Assembly (NCBI GenBank): GCA_030141605.1
Contig: JAQGDQ010000058.1
Span: 441,852 to 505,851, forward strand
DNA from: Tubiluchus corallicola
Lineage: Eukaryota > Priapulida > Priapulimorpha > Priapulimorphida > Tubiluchidae
DNA length: 64,000 nucleotides
Reading direction: 5' to 3'
Shown here: in pieces, positions 1 through 12,719 of the stretch
Numbering within the stretch: the stretch's first letter is position 1
Layout of the letters: each line of letters opens with the position of its first letter
The notes under the pieces: model-generated
Databases searched by the model: none
The model's input: only the letters and a program-made list of their open reading frames with translations
What the model was told of the DNA's origin: nothing
Position numbers and translations under genes: made by a program

Positions 1-542
1 AACGGACATGAATAATGAATTTAGAAAACCTAGATTCTGGTCGAGTACCACACAGGAAAACAACTCTGTGTGCACATCCATATCAGTTTTTATTGACAAG
101 CAGCGTCCAGACCGAAAATTGCCTCCTTGATGAATGGTCATCGTATATTAGGTTACCTGGTTTTACCTGCATTCAGCTGCTCGCTTGCCCTGATAATTGT
201 ATGCTTACGTCATAAGTTTGAGCAAGAGATAATATTATTATACTTCGGTGTCTTGTTTAGCTAAGTGTACCTTATAGAGAAACGCTCTAGAGAACTGTTG
301 ATTTTTTTTAACGGATACTCATGAATAAAACCAATTTTCAACTAATATAAACACTTGATTTTCACGCGGTCTTTTCCGTAGCTGGACAGCGATGCCATTT
401 TAGGCCACACGTTTTTAAAGCTTATCTGCCGGCCGACTGACCAACAGACAGAAAGAGAAACAGAAAAATAGACGAATAACATAGACGCCGTTCGCGTAAT
501 TTTTAGTTTGAATGACTCATACAAATAACTCATACGACTAAC

Positions 543-686
543 CATTTTTCCATGAATATTGGCCCCATTCGCTGTTGCGGAACAGCTCTATTGTAATGAA
601 TGCGTAATCACCAGAAGTCTTGCCAAGTTTGTAAGCTTCCAAGAGTAATCCTCGCACATGACTCCCCTTCGCTATGATTATTATAA
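543..686 (-). CDS. Gene B exon 2: receptor guanylyl cyclase ectodomain (partial gene)
   Basis: This is a 144-bp exon, bounded on the minus strand by the acceptor ...cactag and a donor G|GTTAGT. It encodes the start of the second half of the periplasmic-binding-protein-like ligand domain: a hydrophobic beta strand (VIIIIAKG), then SHVRGLLLEAYKLGKTSGDY, then AFITIELF and a Trp-Gly...Ser-Trp-Lys end. Gene A exon 2 (28642-28785) has the same length, the same phase 1 in and out, and clearly homologous residues. It joins in frame to the first exon at 2230-2977. Exon 3 and later exons must lie left of position 1, so the gene is truncated by the window edge. Confidence 0.85.
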
Positions 687-1039
687 CTAGTGTAACGCAA
701 AACAAAATGAGAATGGTTAATGTACGAATTTCACTTTGCGACACATGTACTTTACATTATAATTTTTACAGCAAATATCTGTTCTGTGTCCCCTAGTGAT
801 TGTACACTGTAAGAAGCTTTCATAACGAACCATTCGTAGATCTTTCAAATTCAAAATGATGTGATTAAATGTGTATTAAGGTTCATTATGTAATAAAATA
901 TACTGCATTATGCAACAGCCACAAATTTTTTCGTTACGTAGGACATTTTACGTAATTGTGTGCCAGTCATTATGTTACAGTTTCTGTTCCATTAACTGAC
1001 AATCATTTGTAAAAAATGATGCAATCGGATCAGTTTTTT

Positions 1040-1745
1040 TTTCGTTTTAGCTGTTTGTCTGGCTCAGACCGGGGTAGTCTGTCTGAGGTTTGGCTAGACT
1101 TTGGTCGGCTGATATCTGGTTAGTGTGTAGGCTGAGCGATTGAAACTACTGGCTCCTACAATCGGAATGAGTATGCTCTATTTCTCCCTTCCATTTTATT
1201 TTCACCCTATGTCAATTACTGAAGTTATCAGATAATATGTAGAAATTGCAGTATTATTTGCTTTCTAAGTAAAGTTATAAAGGCATCGTAGCACTACAGC
1301 AATTTTTTGACTGAGAACCTATAAAGAACCAAAATAGAAGTGAAGCTGTACCATCTGGCTCAGAATCTGTCAGACTCCGTCTAGATATCTCTTTCAGACT
1401 AAACATGGCGAAACCATTGAGACCAAAAATCTGACAGATCAGCCATCAGACAGACCAGACTGCACACTGACTGGTCATAGATAATTCTCTAATAGATCAA
1501 GAACTCAGACAGACCATGCCTCAACCAGACTAACCGCAATCCAGACATCCGCAGACCAGCCACAGCTAGAGCCACACTCTAACTGATCAAACCACAGACG
1601 GACCAGATCCCAAACAAACCAGCCACAGAGCATACCTCTGACGCCAGACAAACCAGCAACAGGCCAAACCAGGCCAATCCCACAACTAGAACAAAAATAT
1701 AATGAGCCAGTCCATTAGAACAAACCCTGGCCATGACAAGACCCG
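1040..1745. repeat. Degenerate CAGACC/GGTCTG repeat region, possibly foldback-like
   Basis: In gene B intron 1, a short block on the plus strand (about 1048-1135) is rich in GTCTGNCTGG-like words. After a spacer of about 220 bp, a longer block (about 1360-1740) is rich in the reverse complement, CAGACCAGCC. The unit is roughly 10-11 bp and strongly diverged. The opposite orientation of the two blocks suggests a foldback arrangement. No protein is encoded. Confidence 0.4.
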
Positions 1746-2229
1746 GCCAAAGCTTATGACCTGAAAATACGTGCTTTATTGATGCTTAATGACTGGCACA
1801 TAATAAAGATTTCGTGATAATGAAATCTGAATTTGCCTATTATCAGATTTCGAACGTACCCGTCTGGCGATTTTTTAAATTTTTCTGATTTTGAATGATG
1901 CTATTCTTTAACAAAAACTTAAACAGTATTTTTAATTATGAAAACTTCATTAAAAAACATTGTGAAGCTGTAATCAATGATCGGTTGATGCGGTAGAAAT
2001 GCTAAAATTAAAACTTGAAAAATCATGGCTTTGGAAGTTTATTCGTTGCAAAAATAACCCGAATTTCGTTTTATTTCTTCGCACATGCTATATGTCTTAT
2101 CTTTCTTAAACGTCTTTAATTGAAGTTAGGTAAAATATAAGACAAAAAGTGTCTTTCAAATATAGCACTGATTCATTAATTAATTACGTTAGTCTTTTGA
2201 TGATAATGACGATCATTACACACACCTAC

Positions 2230-2977
2230 CTCTTGCGTCTTCGCTTGCTTCTTTTAAATAAGCAGCAAAATCCGGAGAGTGTTTTTTAGAATTATAAGGA
2301 ATAATAGCTGGTGATGGATATTTAAAGGTATCGGTTTGAATGGCTCTAACCAACGCCGTGGCTTGAGTTCTAGGCAACGTGTGACCATCATCGAACATAA
2401 TAGCCAGATGGCGCCAACCAAATTTCTCAAAAATTGAAAAGAACACGTGAAAAAGATTCTCCTGATTGTACGAAAGACGTGAAAGTGTGTTGAAGTAGCG
2501 TCTGTCTTCTAACAAATCACCTGCACCGGTGATCACAGGTATCTGCAAATAGGCGCCCATCAAGGCCACAGCTATTATATCCTTGCTGCAAGCAGGTCCA
2601 AACACGACGTCAACCTTCTCTAGATAGAGGAGGTCACCTCCTTTCCCAGCTGATGTGGTCTTGTCGCAGGCGTCGTCGGGTTTGACACTGTAATATTGAG
2701 GATGTTTTTCGTAGCTGACGTTATAGGTTTTGTTAGCTTTTTCGATTGCAATGTCCAGGGCTGGTCCAACTTCTTCGAAATCAAATGGTGATTTTGAAGT
2801 CTTTACAAGTAGTATCCCCATGATGACAGTATTATTACTGAGTCCACTGCAAACTCTCGCCAACATCTGGGTTATGGAAACTAACGCGAGAGCCCTCATT
2901 GTAACAAAATTGAATGAAAAACAAACCATTACACCAAGATAAATGTGTACATATACGTTTTTAGAAAAACAGCTCAA
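2230..2977 (-). CDS. Gene B exon 1: signal peptide and N-terminal lobe of a receptor guanylyl cyclase (class II)
   Basis: The open frame ends at a consensus donor, GCAAGAG|GTAGGT, in phase 1 and continues in frame into 543-686. Three in-frame Met codons precede the domain (2977, 2929 and 2899). The last two begin hydrophobic leaders, and 2899 best matches the leader length of the homologous cassette at 49143-49803. The ligand-binding lobe starts at MGILLVKTS and contains EEVGPALDIAIEKA, CDKTTSAG, FGPACSKD, GAGDLL, TLSRLSYNQE and WRHLAIMFDD. Two Cys residues (CDKTTSAG and GPACS) are at the positions usual for natriuretic-receptor ectodomains. It is closest to the most distal gene A cassette, not to the three central ones. 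The protein should reach the cell surface and bind an extracellular ligand; the ligand cannot be inferred. Confidence 0.85.
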
Positions 2978-4599
2978 CTTTTATTTTAAAAAAGCAAGGA
3001 GGAATGCAACTTCCAGGTGTGCTTATTTTTTCACGTAAAATATTTACGCGCTGTAAGGTACAATATTATAAAAGAAATATTTTGTTTTACACGGATTTAC
3101 TAGATGTGCACTCCATGCTAATATCTTCCAAATAGCACGTTATAAAATTGCTTTATGAATGTCGTGTGTTTTCAATCTAATTGTATAAGTATTTGATGAA
3201 AGAGTCTTCTACCTGTATGTTGACATTACAGTGAGCGTGCGCACAAACATCGATCTGTCGATTTCAGTCTATCATTTCAGTTATTAGTCCGGGAGCCCTA
3301 AGCTAAGAAATTGGTAACAAAATTTGGGCATGACAAGCAGGGGACTATTCCATGTTGCACCCACGAAGGCATTGAACATATACTTTGTCTAGTGTTATAT
3401 CATGGAAGATTATGTTCACCTGCATAGTAGTAGGAAGAAGGTACACTGCTCTTAAAATTGTCACATCTCACTATATTCTTGCTTAAGTGTACTTATATTC
3501 AGATATAACGTTTGTTAATTTCACTACATTTGAACATGACACATCTTACTCACAGCGCTACAATGTAGACATGTAGATACAGTGATTATTAAAATTGTGC
3601 TTTTTACATCATTTTTGTCGGACAATTTTGTTCCATTCGTGACAGAGTGCACCCCCGGCCAAAATATGTTAATTACTCCGACTTTTGATGTATCTTTTTA
3701 AATTTTAGCAGCTTAAATCTTTCCAGTTTGTGCGACGAATAATGTTCGTTATCTTTACATGAGATCAAGCAATCAAACAGGGTACTCATGTACATACGAT
3801 ATGCTTATGGCGTGTACTTTTGGTTGGTACGAAAGTTTGGTACACGTCCCGTCTTAGCAACCGTGTTATTGCTAGCCTTTTTGTGAATGTCTGATGTCGT
3901 CAAGTCTAGACTAATTTTGTAAAACGTTAGCGACTTAAACTGGTTGCCATGGATACTATTTACCTTAGCAACGGTACTGATAATGAGGTTTATATTTAAA
4001 CAATATTTTAGGGAAACCTTACTTTTTATTATTACATGAACTGACAACAGATCTTAACATGCAGGAGAAGCAGCAGTTGCTATGGTGACGATGTGAAGTT
4101 TGTTTACCTGTATAATAACAGCCGTGAGTGAATGATATTAACACTTTCCATGTTCGAGTTATCATATTATTATCGATAGTTTTTTTACAAAAAACTTTCT
4201 GGAACTTGCATTTCTGGATCACAGCTCTGAACCAAACTGGCATGTAGGTTATATTTTATTGCGCAAAAATCGTCTATGTGATTCTTAGATAATTGCAAAA
4301 TATTGTTTATGAAACAATAAAGTAATTTTTTGAATATTTTGCAGAGTAGATTCTGTTTACACAATGGCTTCTAGGTGCAAAAACTCTGAAGATTGACAGT
4401 CAAATAAACGGTCGCTTACTAGTAATATCAAAGGGGAAACACAGTCTACAAAATGTGCACGCGTATGAACTGGCACCAGTATCACTTTCATTAGCTCATA
4501 TGGATCGTACTTATAGGAAATCAAATAAAAGTCAACTCCTAAAAGAATTCGAACTATGTTCAATACTTAGTCTCCCCTCTGTACAAGCCTGGAGACTGC

Positions 4600-5215
4600 A
4601 TACATCATGGAGTTCTCGCAAACAATTCAATCTGTGAAAATCGACTCACTGAAAACAATTGCTGAAGTTTCAGGTTCTTTAGCAAAGTCAGTTATGAAAA
4701 AGTTTAAAGAGACGGGTGAGGCGTACATTGTTAGTAATAGGTACGACATCACAATTTCTTGTAAGTCTGGAGCAAGACTCAGAAGAGCAAATTATGCATC
4801 AGCAGTTACTGAAATCAGAATTACAGACGGGAAAACTAAGTTGCCCCATTACAGCTAAAGAAATGCTTATGTAGCAACACAAACAAATCAAACTTGCTAT
4901 CAAGTATTCAGCGTGACTGGACTTCAAATTTTCCGAACGAACTAAACCATAATCACTTATCATATCCTTCCAAAAGTGTTCCCACAAATGGGCCTATATC
5001 ACCCACAAAGCTCATCTGAAAATTAGTATTGCCACCCACGCAATAAGCACTAATGTCTGCTCTATTATCTGATACGTCTAAAAACTGGTTACCAAACTGA
5101 GTGTACGAACATCATTTTCCTGGCCTTGTTTTGTGCTTTACCTCCCAGACTATAACCCGGTTATTATAGAATATCTCGCGGAAAAGTTTAAGTGTATGGA
5201 ATTTCTGAACTTTAG
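4600..5215 (+). mobile_element. Decayed Tc1/mariner-type transposase remnant
   Basis: An open frame starting at 4607 encodes a helix-turn-helix-like stretch (LKTIAEVSGSLAKSVMKKF, then KETGE), resembling the paired-like N-terminal domain of Tc1 transposases. Across several frameshifts and stops, further family traces follow: a KQIKLAIKYS-like segment near 4885, and LPDYNPVIIEYLAEKFK near 5140-5200. The last matches the SPDLNPIENLW region around the last catalytic Asp/Glu of Tc1. No terminal inverted repeats were located. It is a dead relic; the family assignment rests on short motifs. Confidence 0.5.
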
Positions 5216-6376
5216 TAAGGGACACTCCTTAATTTAGTCACAAGTTTAATGTGCTCGATTTCAAACGCAACTAATGTTTAATGTGAGTTTCACCTCGCAA
5301 TAGTATGGTCAACGATAATCAGCCTAGGTACAATTAAGTATGAATTAAACTACAATAGGTTAGCATTGTTATAAGCACTGAGAAAGGATGATGTTTTTCT
5401 ATAGAGTAATTGTACAATTATTCGCGAAAATTATATGAAATGTCCGACGAATAATAGAAGTTGTTATCAGTTTTCTTATTTTTTGTATTTGTTAGGTTGT
5501 CCTGAAACTTTTAAGAAAAGAATTTTTGGAAACGAGAAAGTAAATTGTCGTCCAGGCTTTACATAAGTTGCGCCAAAGTCATTAACTTCCAAATAACACT
5601 GTTGCTCTCGCTACATCAGTTTCTATCGGGGATTTTCACTGTTTGTATATTAATGTTAACTGATTGGAGAATAAATATCTTAATTGTTTGATCAATGTAT
5701 AGTTTTTCTGAAAACGTATATCGACATATATAAGAAAACTGTTCATGGATGATACTGGATGTTCTAAAATAAAACCCAGAAAACACAGATATTTCGAGGC
5801 CCATTACGAAGAAACGCGTAATATTCAGCGAAATACCTGCTATTTTTATATTCGATTACAGCAAATTTAGAGAAAGGTCTATTAGCTATAGTTAAACTAC
5901 AGAGATGGGGTAAGACAATGAAATTGAAGCCCTTGTAAAATCTAACTTCAGGTCAATCGGATCTATAACGACCAAAACTATGTTTTGCGTAACATACGTT
6001 GGGCCGGCTTGCTAGTATTTGACTCTTATAATCAAATCTGTCTCCAAATAGTCAAAACCAGTCAAAGAAAGACAACATGTCTATGCCAACATGTCTGTAC
6101 CATATGTCTATTCATTACCTCAGCATTAACAGTTGTATAAACTAAAGCGTCATTTCACATTTGGTAATTAAATACATGAATTGTACATAATCTGTTATTG
6201 AAGAAGGTAGTTAAGAAAAAATCGCTTAGAAAGTGATTAAACCATTTTGGGACTTGTTAGTAATTTTGAGACGTGGTAATTAATTACGTGATCATTGTAG
6301 TGTTTAGTATTGTACTGGAAACTTAGCATACTTAGCAGCCTTCTCTTGTCTGCTTTGGCCACCTTGTGGCGATTTT

Positions 6377-6400
6377 AGGCCTGATCACATGATCAGGCCT
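6377..6400. repeat. 24-bp near-perfect palindrome
   Basis: AGGCCTGATCA and its exact reverse complement TGATCAGGCCT are separated by two bases. The site is isolated in the intergenic spacer. It could be a dimeric transcription-factor site upstream of gene B or chance; nothing nearby decides. Confidence 0.5.
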
Positions 6401-7887
6401 GATCTGGTTGAGTGGACTGAATTTTGCTAACACAAGACATAAAATAAGTATTAAAATGTTGTCGTGTTGTCTGTTCAGAAAGCTCATAATATGGGAGAAA
6501 TAATGTATGTATATTCCTTTATTACTTTTAAAATTAGTTATTTAGTTAAGTTACAAATTAGTTAAAAATTACTGCAAAGCTGTAGTGTAAAAACTGCTAA
6601 ATTATGTATAATTATTGATCTTTTGGTTATTGGTATTTTTTGGCATAAACTTTTTATTGTTTAGATGGAATGCCATGTTTTTGGGAATAAAAGTCAAGAA
6701 AGAGCAAAATTTATTAATCGAGGCTTCGAATGTCTATTTGGTTTTTAAAAGCCCGAACAGTATTAATGCTTATAAATACGCAAGCAAAATTAACATCATT
6801 CGGTCACATGCCGGATATTTCCGAACGTCACTCGACAGAAGTTCTAAAATCGATACCAGCCCAGAAAATAGTCACATTGGAATATTCTGTAAACCACGTC
6901 TTACAGTTGAGTGAGCTGAACTGTTCTAGAATGTAAAATAATCTTCACTCATTTGCATGTTATAGCAAGTTTGTTTTACCAATTTAAGAAGGATTAACTG
7001 TCTTAATTTTATTTCATAATTATTATTATTGATAGAAATGAACGCACAATTATCAAATTTTTAAGCCACGTTGTCTGAAAGAAAGAAAATGTGAAAAAGT
7101 TTTGCTGTTTTCAATCAAGTTTACTTTGCTTATTAAAATTATTAAGTTTCAATTTTCTTGTTTTTATAATATACTTTATATTTACTCTTACGATTTTATA
7201 ATGTAATGAATTTTATAACAAGTATACATGTATATGTATATTGTAACAGTAAGACAGATATTTAGAAATAAAAGATTGTAACATTAAATCTATGCACTCG
7301 ATTTGAAAGACAAAAGTAGATAGCTACGCACAGCTAATTCTACGAAAGATACAACTATATTTATAATGTACATATTTGCCAAAAAATATGCCAGTAAACA
7401 AGTACCAATTTTCGACACACAGTCTACTATAATTATGCTGAGTAGCCTATAATACATCCATTGCTATTCAACGTAGTAAGACAGTGTTTGTCTAATAAAT
7501 AAACTAACTGCAACTTTACATTGGCTTTTCATAGTCGTAGTATTGATTATACATATAATTATAATACTGAATCACCATGTTAATAGTTGTAAGCGAACCT
7601 GTGGAGGGAAAAGCAGATTACATGTTAAAAACAGACAATTAAACGAAATTAATTAGCTTGACAAAGTAATAATACTAGTATGGGATTACTTTTACAGTTT
7701 TGTCACGGAAACATAGTTGGAAGGTTAACATAATAATAATATTAATAAATGTAAATGCTACTAATTTATACTTATAATTTTTGCAACTGTACATGTATAA
7801 TCTAATTTACAAACTTGCAATCTATTCAACATTGCAAAATTAAAGACTTTGTGGAATTCTTCTCTACAAACGCGCATTTTAACGAGG

Positions 7888-8051
7888 TTAAAGATTGTTT
7901 CTCTTTAAAATGGAGGTTTTCTCTCCAAGTAACCAGTAGGTGAGTATACTTCCTTTGCCCTTCATTTCAACGAAGCCGCGTTCAGCGATCTCAAAAGTAG
8001 CAAAGATGTCGAGAATTGCCTTCGTGTCTGGACTCAGATGAATGCGCAGCG
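7888..8051 (-). CDS. Gene A exon 18: C-terminal end of cyclase domain and stop
   Basis: The acceptor is ...gtttcag|CGCTGCGC and the reading frame ends at TAA (7888-7890). It encodes PLRIHLSP and TKAILDIF, then [15 protein letters not shown] and TYWLLGEK. This is the canonical end of a class III nucleotide cyclase (the RGxxxxKGKG / TYWL pattern). Only about 11 residues follow TYWL, so there is no long C-terminal tail. Entry phase 1 matches exon 17. Confidence 0.9.
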
Positions 8052-8112
8052 CTGAAACGGGAAAAACGACTTTTTTGAAATTAAAAAAAACATTTGTCTG
8101 TGATTTAATTTA

Positions 8113-8614
<502 letters not shown>

Positions 8615-8789
8615 CTGTATGGAGACCGATGCGTAATTTCAATTGATCGTCCGGACGATGTCTGATTTTGAATCGGGAAACAGCGTCTAATAGCTTCAGT
8701 GACATCCGAGAAATTTCCCGAGCATGATTAATACTGTTCCTTATTGGCAGACCACTTACAACCATATAAGCATCACCTATCGTTTCAAC
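8615..8789 (-). CDS. Gene A exon 16: cyclase domain, second metal-binding Asp
   Basis: The acceptor is tttttcag and the donor G|GTAGAC (175 bp, phase 0 to 1). It encodes [15 protein letters not shown], then [16 protein letters not shown] and [18 protein letters not shown] carries the second metal-binding Asp and the Glu that, with the exon 17 Cys, recognises guanine. Both are intact, so the domain should be an active guanylyl, not adenylyl, cyclase. Confidence 0.93.
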
Positions 8790-9677
8790 CTGAAAAAGAT
8801 TATTGGATTGAGCATAATCCACGTCTCTAATTTTACCATTTGAATTTGAAACCTGTTAATAGATGGCGCAGCGTAGTTGCGCTTTCCTATGATTGTCTTG
8901 CTGAAATTTCTTAAAGATTTCTTAAATTCATACCATTGTGATAATAGCGTCGCTTAGCCAAATCATCTAAAACACCAATATTAGAGAAGGCTTAGCATTT
9001 GTAAGGTTGGTGCAGTAGGATTAAGGAGATGCGTGTGCATGTGAGTTTGAGTCTCGGATTCAAGTCTCACTTTCAAGATTGGCTTACAGTTTTAGCATCT
9101 GACATGTTCTGCCATGTAGGTCTGTTGCTTATGGAAGAGCATACGAATTCTATTTGCAGTCTTGGATTTAAGCCTTGACTGACTTACAAATCACAACTAC
9201 CCGACCTTTTCTTTTTTTCGTTCTAGCTATTCTAACTTTTTGTAGTTTTTATCCAATCGTGAGTTCTGGCAAGCTGTGTGTCTAGTTTGATCATTAGGTA
9301 ATTAGCCATTTTTGTGGATTTGATTACTTTGTTGAACCAGAAATGCCTCGTGAAAGTGTCTATTGGTGGGTTTCAATGAATGAAAAAATTCACAAAAATT
9401 TCTGTGAGGCAAAAGTCTGTCCTACAGAAAACACAAACGCAGGCATGCAGTCACGTTTTCTAATACGGAACAATCTGCACATATTTTCTTTTACAAATAA
9501 CATGAGCAGTTATGTTTTATAATGTAACTTTTCCAGCTTTTTTAATAACTGTGCTTAGCAGTCATAAAATTACACAAAGTTAAACAATTAACGAGAAGAA
9601 GCTCTATGAAGAATACATGGACAAAATTGTATTTTTACGAGCTGCACTTTTGTAAGTTTAAATGCTCCTGTTTGATT

Positions 9678-9785
9678 AAATTGAATTGAATTGAATTGAA
9701 TCGAATCGAATCGAATCGAATCGAATCGAATCGAATCGAATCAAATCAAATCAAATCAAATCAAATCAAATTAAATTAAATTAAA
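9678..9785. repeat. Pentanucleotide array (GAATT to GAATC to AAATC)
   Basis: About 21 units drift stepwise from TGAAT through CGAAT and CAAAT to TAAAT. It lies in the intron after exon 15, starting about 30 bp beyond the exon 15 donor on the transcript strand. Confidence 0.85.
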
Positions 9786-9814
9786 CGTTGACAAATAACA
9801 GCCAAATAACAAAC

Positions 9815-9883
9815 CTTGTACACGTCATATTCAGCAATGATGGCGTCGAAGCAGGTATACAAATCGTTGAGCAAATTAACAAC
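9815..9883 (-). CDS. Gene A exon 15: cyclase domain
   Basis: This 69-bp exon (acceptor ttaacag, donor AAG|GTTTGT, phase 0 in and out) encodes [20 protein letters not shown] then VYK. It is the highly conserved helix after FSDIVGFT in receptor cyclases, joining TPMQ in exon 14 to VETIGDAY in exon 16. Confidence 0.92.
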
Positions 9884-10244
9884 CTGTTAAAGTAAAAACT
9901 TGCAAAACGAAAACAGAAATAGACGATTAGTTCCGCAACTGAATAATATTAACTCAATTTAATTGACCCTTAAGTAAACACTTTTTATAAATATAGTGAT
10001 ATTTAAGAAACACTGCTCCGCTTTTTCTGAATATCAAATTGATAGTAGTAATTACGGGTGATTATGATAGTCCATTCAAAAGGCAGTATCTTCAAGAAAT
10101 GGGTGGTAATCTTTTCACATGAATGCACTCTCGTATCAAAGCAACTAATGATAATGATGAAAGTCACTCAAAGAGTTTATTGACCACTGGTTAGTTGTAA
10201 ATTCGCAGCAACGCGGAAGAAGGTGTTGCAAGTAGAAAGGTGTT

Positions 10245-10378
10245 ATGATGTAACAAAACTTATAATAATTTTGTTGACAAATTACAATTTATTGAAAACT
10301 TAGAAACTTTATGAAGTAACAAAACTTATAACAATTTTGTTGACAACCTATAATTTATTGAAAACTTAAAAACTTTAG
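10245..10378. repeat. Two-copy 66-bp tandem duplication in intron 14
   Basis: GTAACAAAACTTATAA starts at about 10250 and recurs at 10316, each copy continuing through a TTTTGTTGACAA and an ATTTATTGAAAACTTA segment. Only a few mismatches separate the copies. Non-coding. Confidence 0.75.
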
Positions 10379-10934
10379 TGGAATAAACGATATTTTAATA
10401 TTTTTCGCCACTAGCAAATTATCTGAACTGTCTGTAATGTTTGGTAATCAAAACACAGCTACTTTCATTTAGCAAAATTACATTTGAATCTTTGCGCCAG
10501 AGTCAAAAAGCCATAAGAAGAGTTTGCAAATCTAACAGGAGTATACTTGACCAAAGAAATGGGTGGTAATATACTTTAGACGGATTTATAAATCATAAGA
10601 GTAATTTGAATATGGTAAACGTTGCCAGAGAGATCTAAACTTATAGACACAGTTTTTTATCTAAATTAACATAACCAAATGCCACCCTTCCCACTACCAA
10701 CCAGAGTCAACATGCTTCAATTTAGGAAACTGTTAGCTAACTTACACGGTGTTGGTTATATTTTTTATTTATTTATATTGTTTTGAATTCCGCATCAAAA
10801 GAAATCCAGTATTTTAAGACTCGATTGTGCTCAGATATCACTACATCATGAACTGTTTCCAGTGATTTTATTTTTATTATATCTACAACCTGCAATGGAG
10901 TATTCATTGTACTGAGCTTCGATACTAATTGTAC

Positions 10935-11058
10935 CTGCATTGGAGTGCTCATTGCACTAAGAGAAGTAAAACCCACTATATCAGAGAAGTAAATTGTGAC
11001 GGAATCGTAAGCTTCGGGGTCCACAGGTTTTCCTAATTTAAGTTGCTCAGCCACGGAT
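10935..11058 (-). CDS. Gene A exon 14: start of cyclase domain, first metal-binding Asp
   Basis: The acceptor is tttttttcag and the donor CAG|GTACAA (124 bp, phase 2 to 0). It encodes [31 protein letters not shown] and [10 protein letters not shown]. The Asp of FSDIVGFT binds the catalytic metal. A second possible donor 45 bp further on (10890|10889) would add 15 residues in frame; the shorter form matches other receptor cyclases exactly. Confidence 0.92.
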
Positions 11059-11821
11059 CTGAAAAAAAACAATTACGCGTAAATGTAATGTTGACAGTGG
11101 GAAAGTACATAGATTGACGATACCTTAGCACTACTTTACCATATCGCTTTAAAGGGAGTGATAGATGAAGTAAACCATCTTTATACTGTAACTGAGCCAT
11201 TCGATAAACTCTGTACACGCTATCATAAAACCAGAACATGATATTTATCTAGTTTAATGACTGCAGTTTGCATGAACTTCAACTCAGCTTCAACTAAACC
11301 AATATTTATCCGTTGCAGCAGAACTGGTATAACTACACGAAGTGAATTGTTTATTGCAAAAATGCTCACTATCCTAACGTGTCACAGACGGCTCATTTCT
11401 ACCCACCTCTATGCCTATAATTAAGTAAAACAATAATTTTGGAGACAGAACCAGTAAACATTAAATCAAAGGCACGTTTAAAGTTACTGATAAAAATACT
11501 GCTTGTAGCAATTTTCAGAAATACAGTATTTGGAAATTGCTTGTTTAGAGTGATTTATAGAAATGTTGAATGCATGAATGCAACAATAGTGAGGATCTGG
11601 TTATTTTCACGCAATTTCCAAGTAAATTACAACCAACTAGTATTAATTTAATTCAGGCGATAATTCTGACGATAGATTTTTCGCATTAAATGCTAACATT
11701 TCACTGCAACAGATTCTATAATAATTGCTAGCCATGGAGGTTTTGACTCGACCTTTAGGAGAACATCATTTTCAACAAAAGCTACTTCATACCTGCTGAA
11801 AAATTATATTGGCCAACTTAC

Positions 11822-11974
11822 CTTGGCAAAACGCGATAGAGCAACTCTTCTGATCGCTTCTTTTCTTCAAGGAATGCCCTTGTTCTTTCCTCAACAAGAG
11901 ATTCTAAATTATTGGCATATTGTTCCATGCGTTGTAGTAGATTGTCTACAATGTTACCCTTTGCTTTTTGACCC
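11822..11974 (-). CDS. Gene A exon 13: dimerisation coiled coil (S-helix)
   Basis: A 153-bp exon (phase 2 in and out, donor AG|GTAAGT) encodes [40 protein letters not shown] and RVLPR. This is the amphipathic signalling helix between the kinase-homology and cyclase domains, including the family-typical [13 protein letters not shown] and LLxxxLP motifs. It transmits the kinase-homology domain state to the cyclase dimer. Confidence 0.93.
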
Positions 11975-12104
11975 CTAATAAAACAAATAACGTCATTTAA
12001 TATCACTAAACGATCAAACTAAATGACTGATTGAAAATGATGACATCAAAAAATGCAAAGAATAAAATCGTATTAGTAAATTATAGATAAACGCATGTAT
12101 ATTG

Positions 12105-12665
12105 GTTCTTATTTGCTCCGGGGTGCATGCACTGGCTATTGTGTCCCTTTACGCATGCTTAGATGTCAAGCCACATTCAATTTCACAAGGAAATAGAGGA
12201 GAAGGTAACACTTTGCCTCCTCGGTAGTTACGTACCAGCAGAAGTACTCCCTATTGAGAGAAAGTCGAAAAACTCTCCGTCACTGTGTCCGTAATTCGGA
12301 TTAGTTCTTCAGTGTACAACTACTGTGCATGCTTACCAGATCTGATTGTAATTCGATTCCTTATTTCAAAGCGTTATCACTTTTAATTGAAATTTTAGTG
12401 TTAGCCTTTATTCTTTACGGGAGAAACTGAAATTTGGGCTCCGTTACGCACTTGCTGTGCACGCGTAGACGTCAGCACCGAAAACCGCATTCAAATTCAC
12501 AAAAAATCGGGGAGAAGTAGCACTGAACTTTTCGGGGTTTGCGCCCAAAAATACCCCCGAAGGGGAAAGTCGGGGGCAAAATTCTTTGTTAATCTGTCAG
12601 TAGTTCGCGATGTGATTGTAATCGCGATGCTCATTGCCAAGCTTTAGCGCTTTTTATGACCTGTA
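12105..12665. repeat. Two diverged direct copies of a ~310-bp intronic repeat
   Basis: The copies share blocks in the same order: GCTCCG..CGCA near the start, CACATTCAATTTCACA versus CGCATTCAAATTCACA, then GGAGAAG..AGCACT/ACACTT, and a CGATNNGATTGTAAT motif near the end. They start near 12113 and 12438. They lie in the intron between exons 12 and 13 and are probably an unclassified mobile-element fragment duplicated in tandem. Confidence 0.5.
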
Positions 12666-12719
12666 TGTAAACAAGAACAAGAGGGATGAGAGTGTTTGGC
12701 ACCGACTACGTATGAAAAT

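Larger units (their letters stand above)
2978..7887. other. Intergenic spacer between gene A (3' end) and gene B (5' end)
   Basis: No exon of either receptor gene and no other recognisable gene was found here. It should contain the gene A 3' UTR and the gene B promoter, but neither a definite poly(A) signal nor a TATA/Inr pair could be assigned. It also holds a decayed Tc1-like transposon and a short palindrome, listed separately. The rest is AT-rich sequence without visible structure. Confidence 0.5.

Noticed and set aside
9005-9075. tRNA-like box A/B pair (GGTTGGTGCAGTAGG and GGATTCAAGTCTC)
   Set aside because: No cloverleaf and weak box A; at most another SINE relic.
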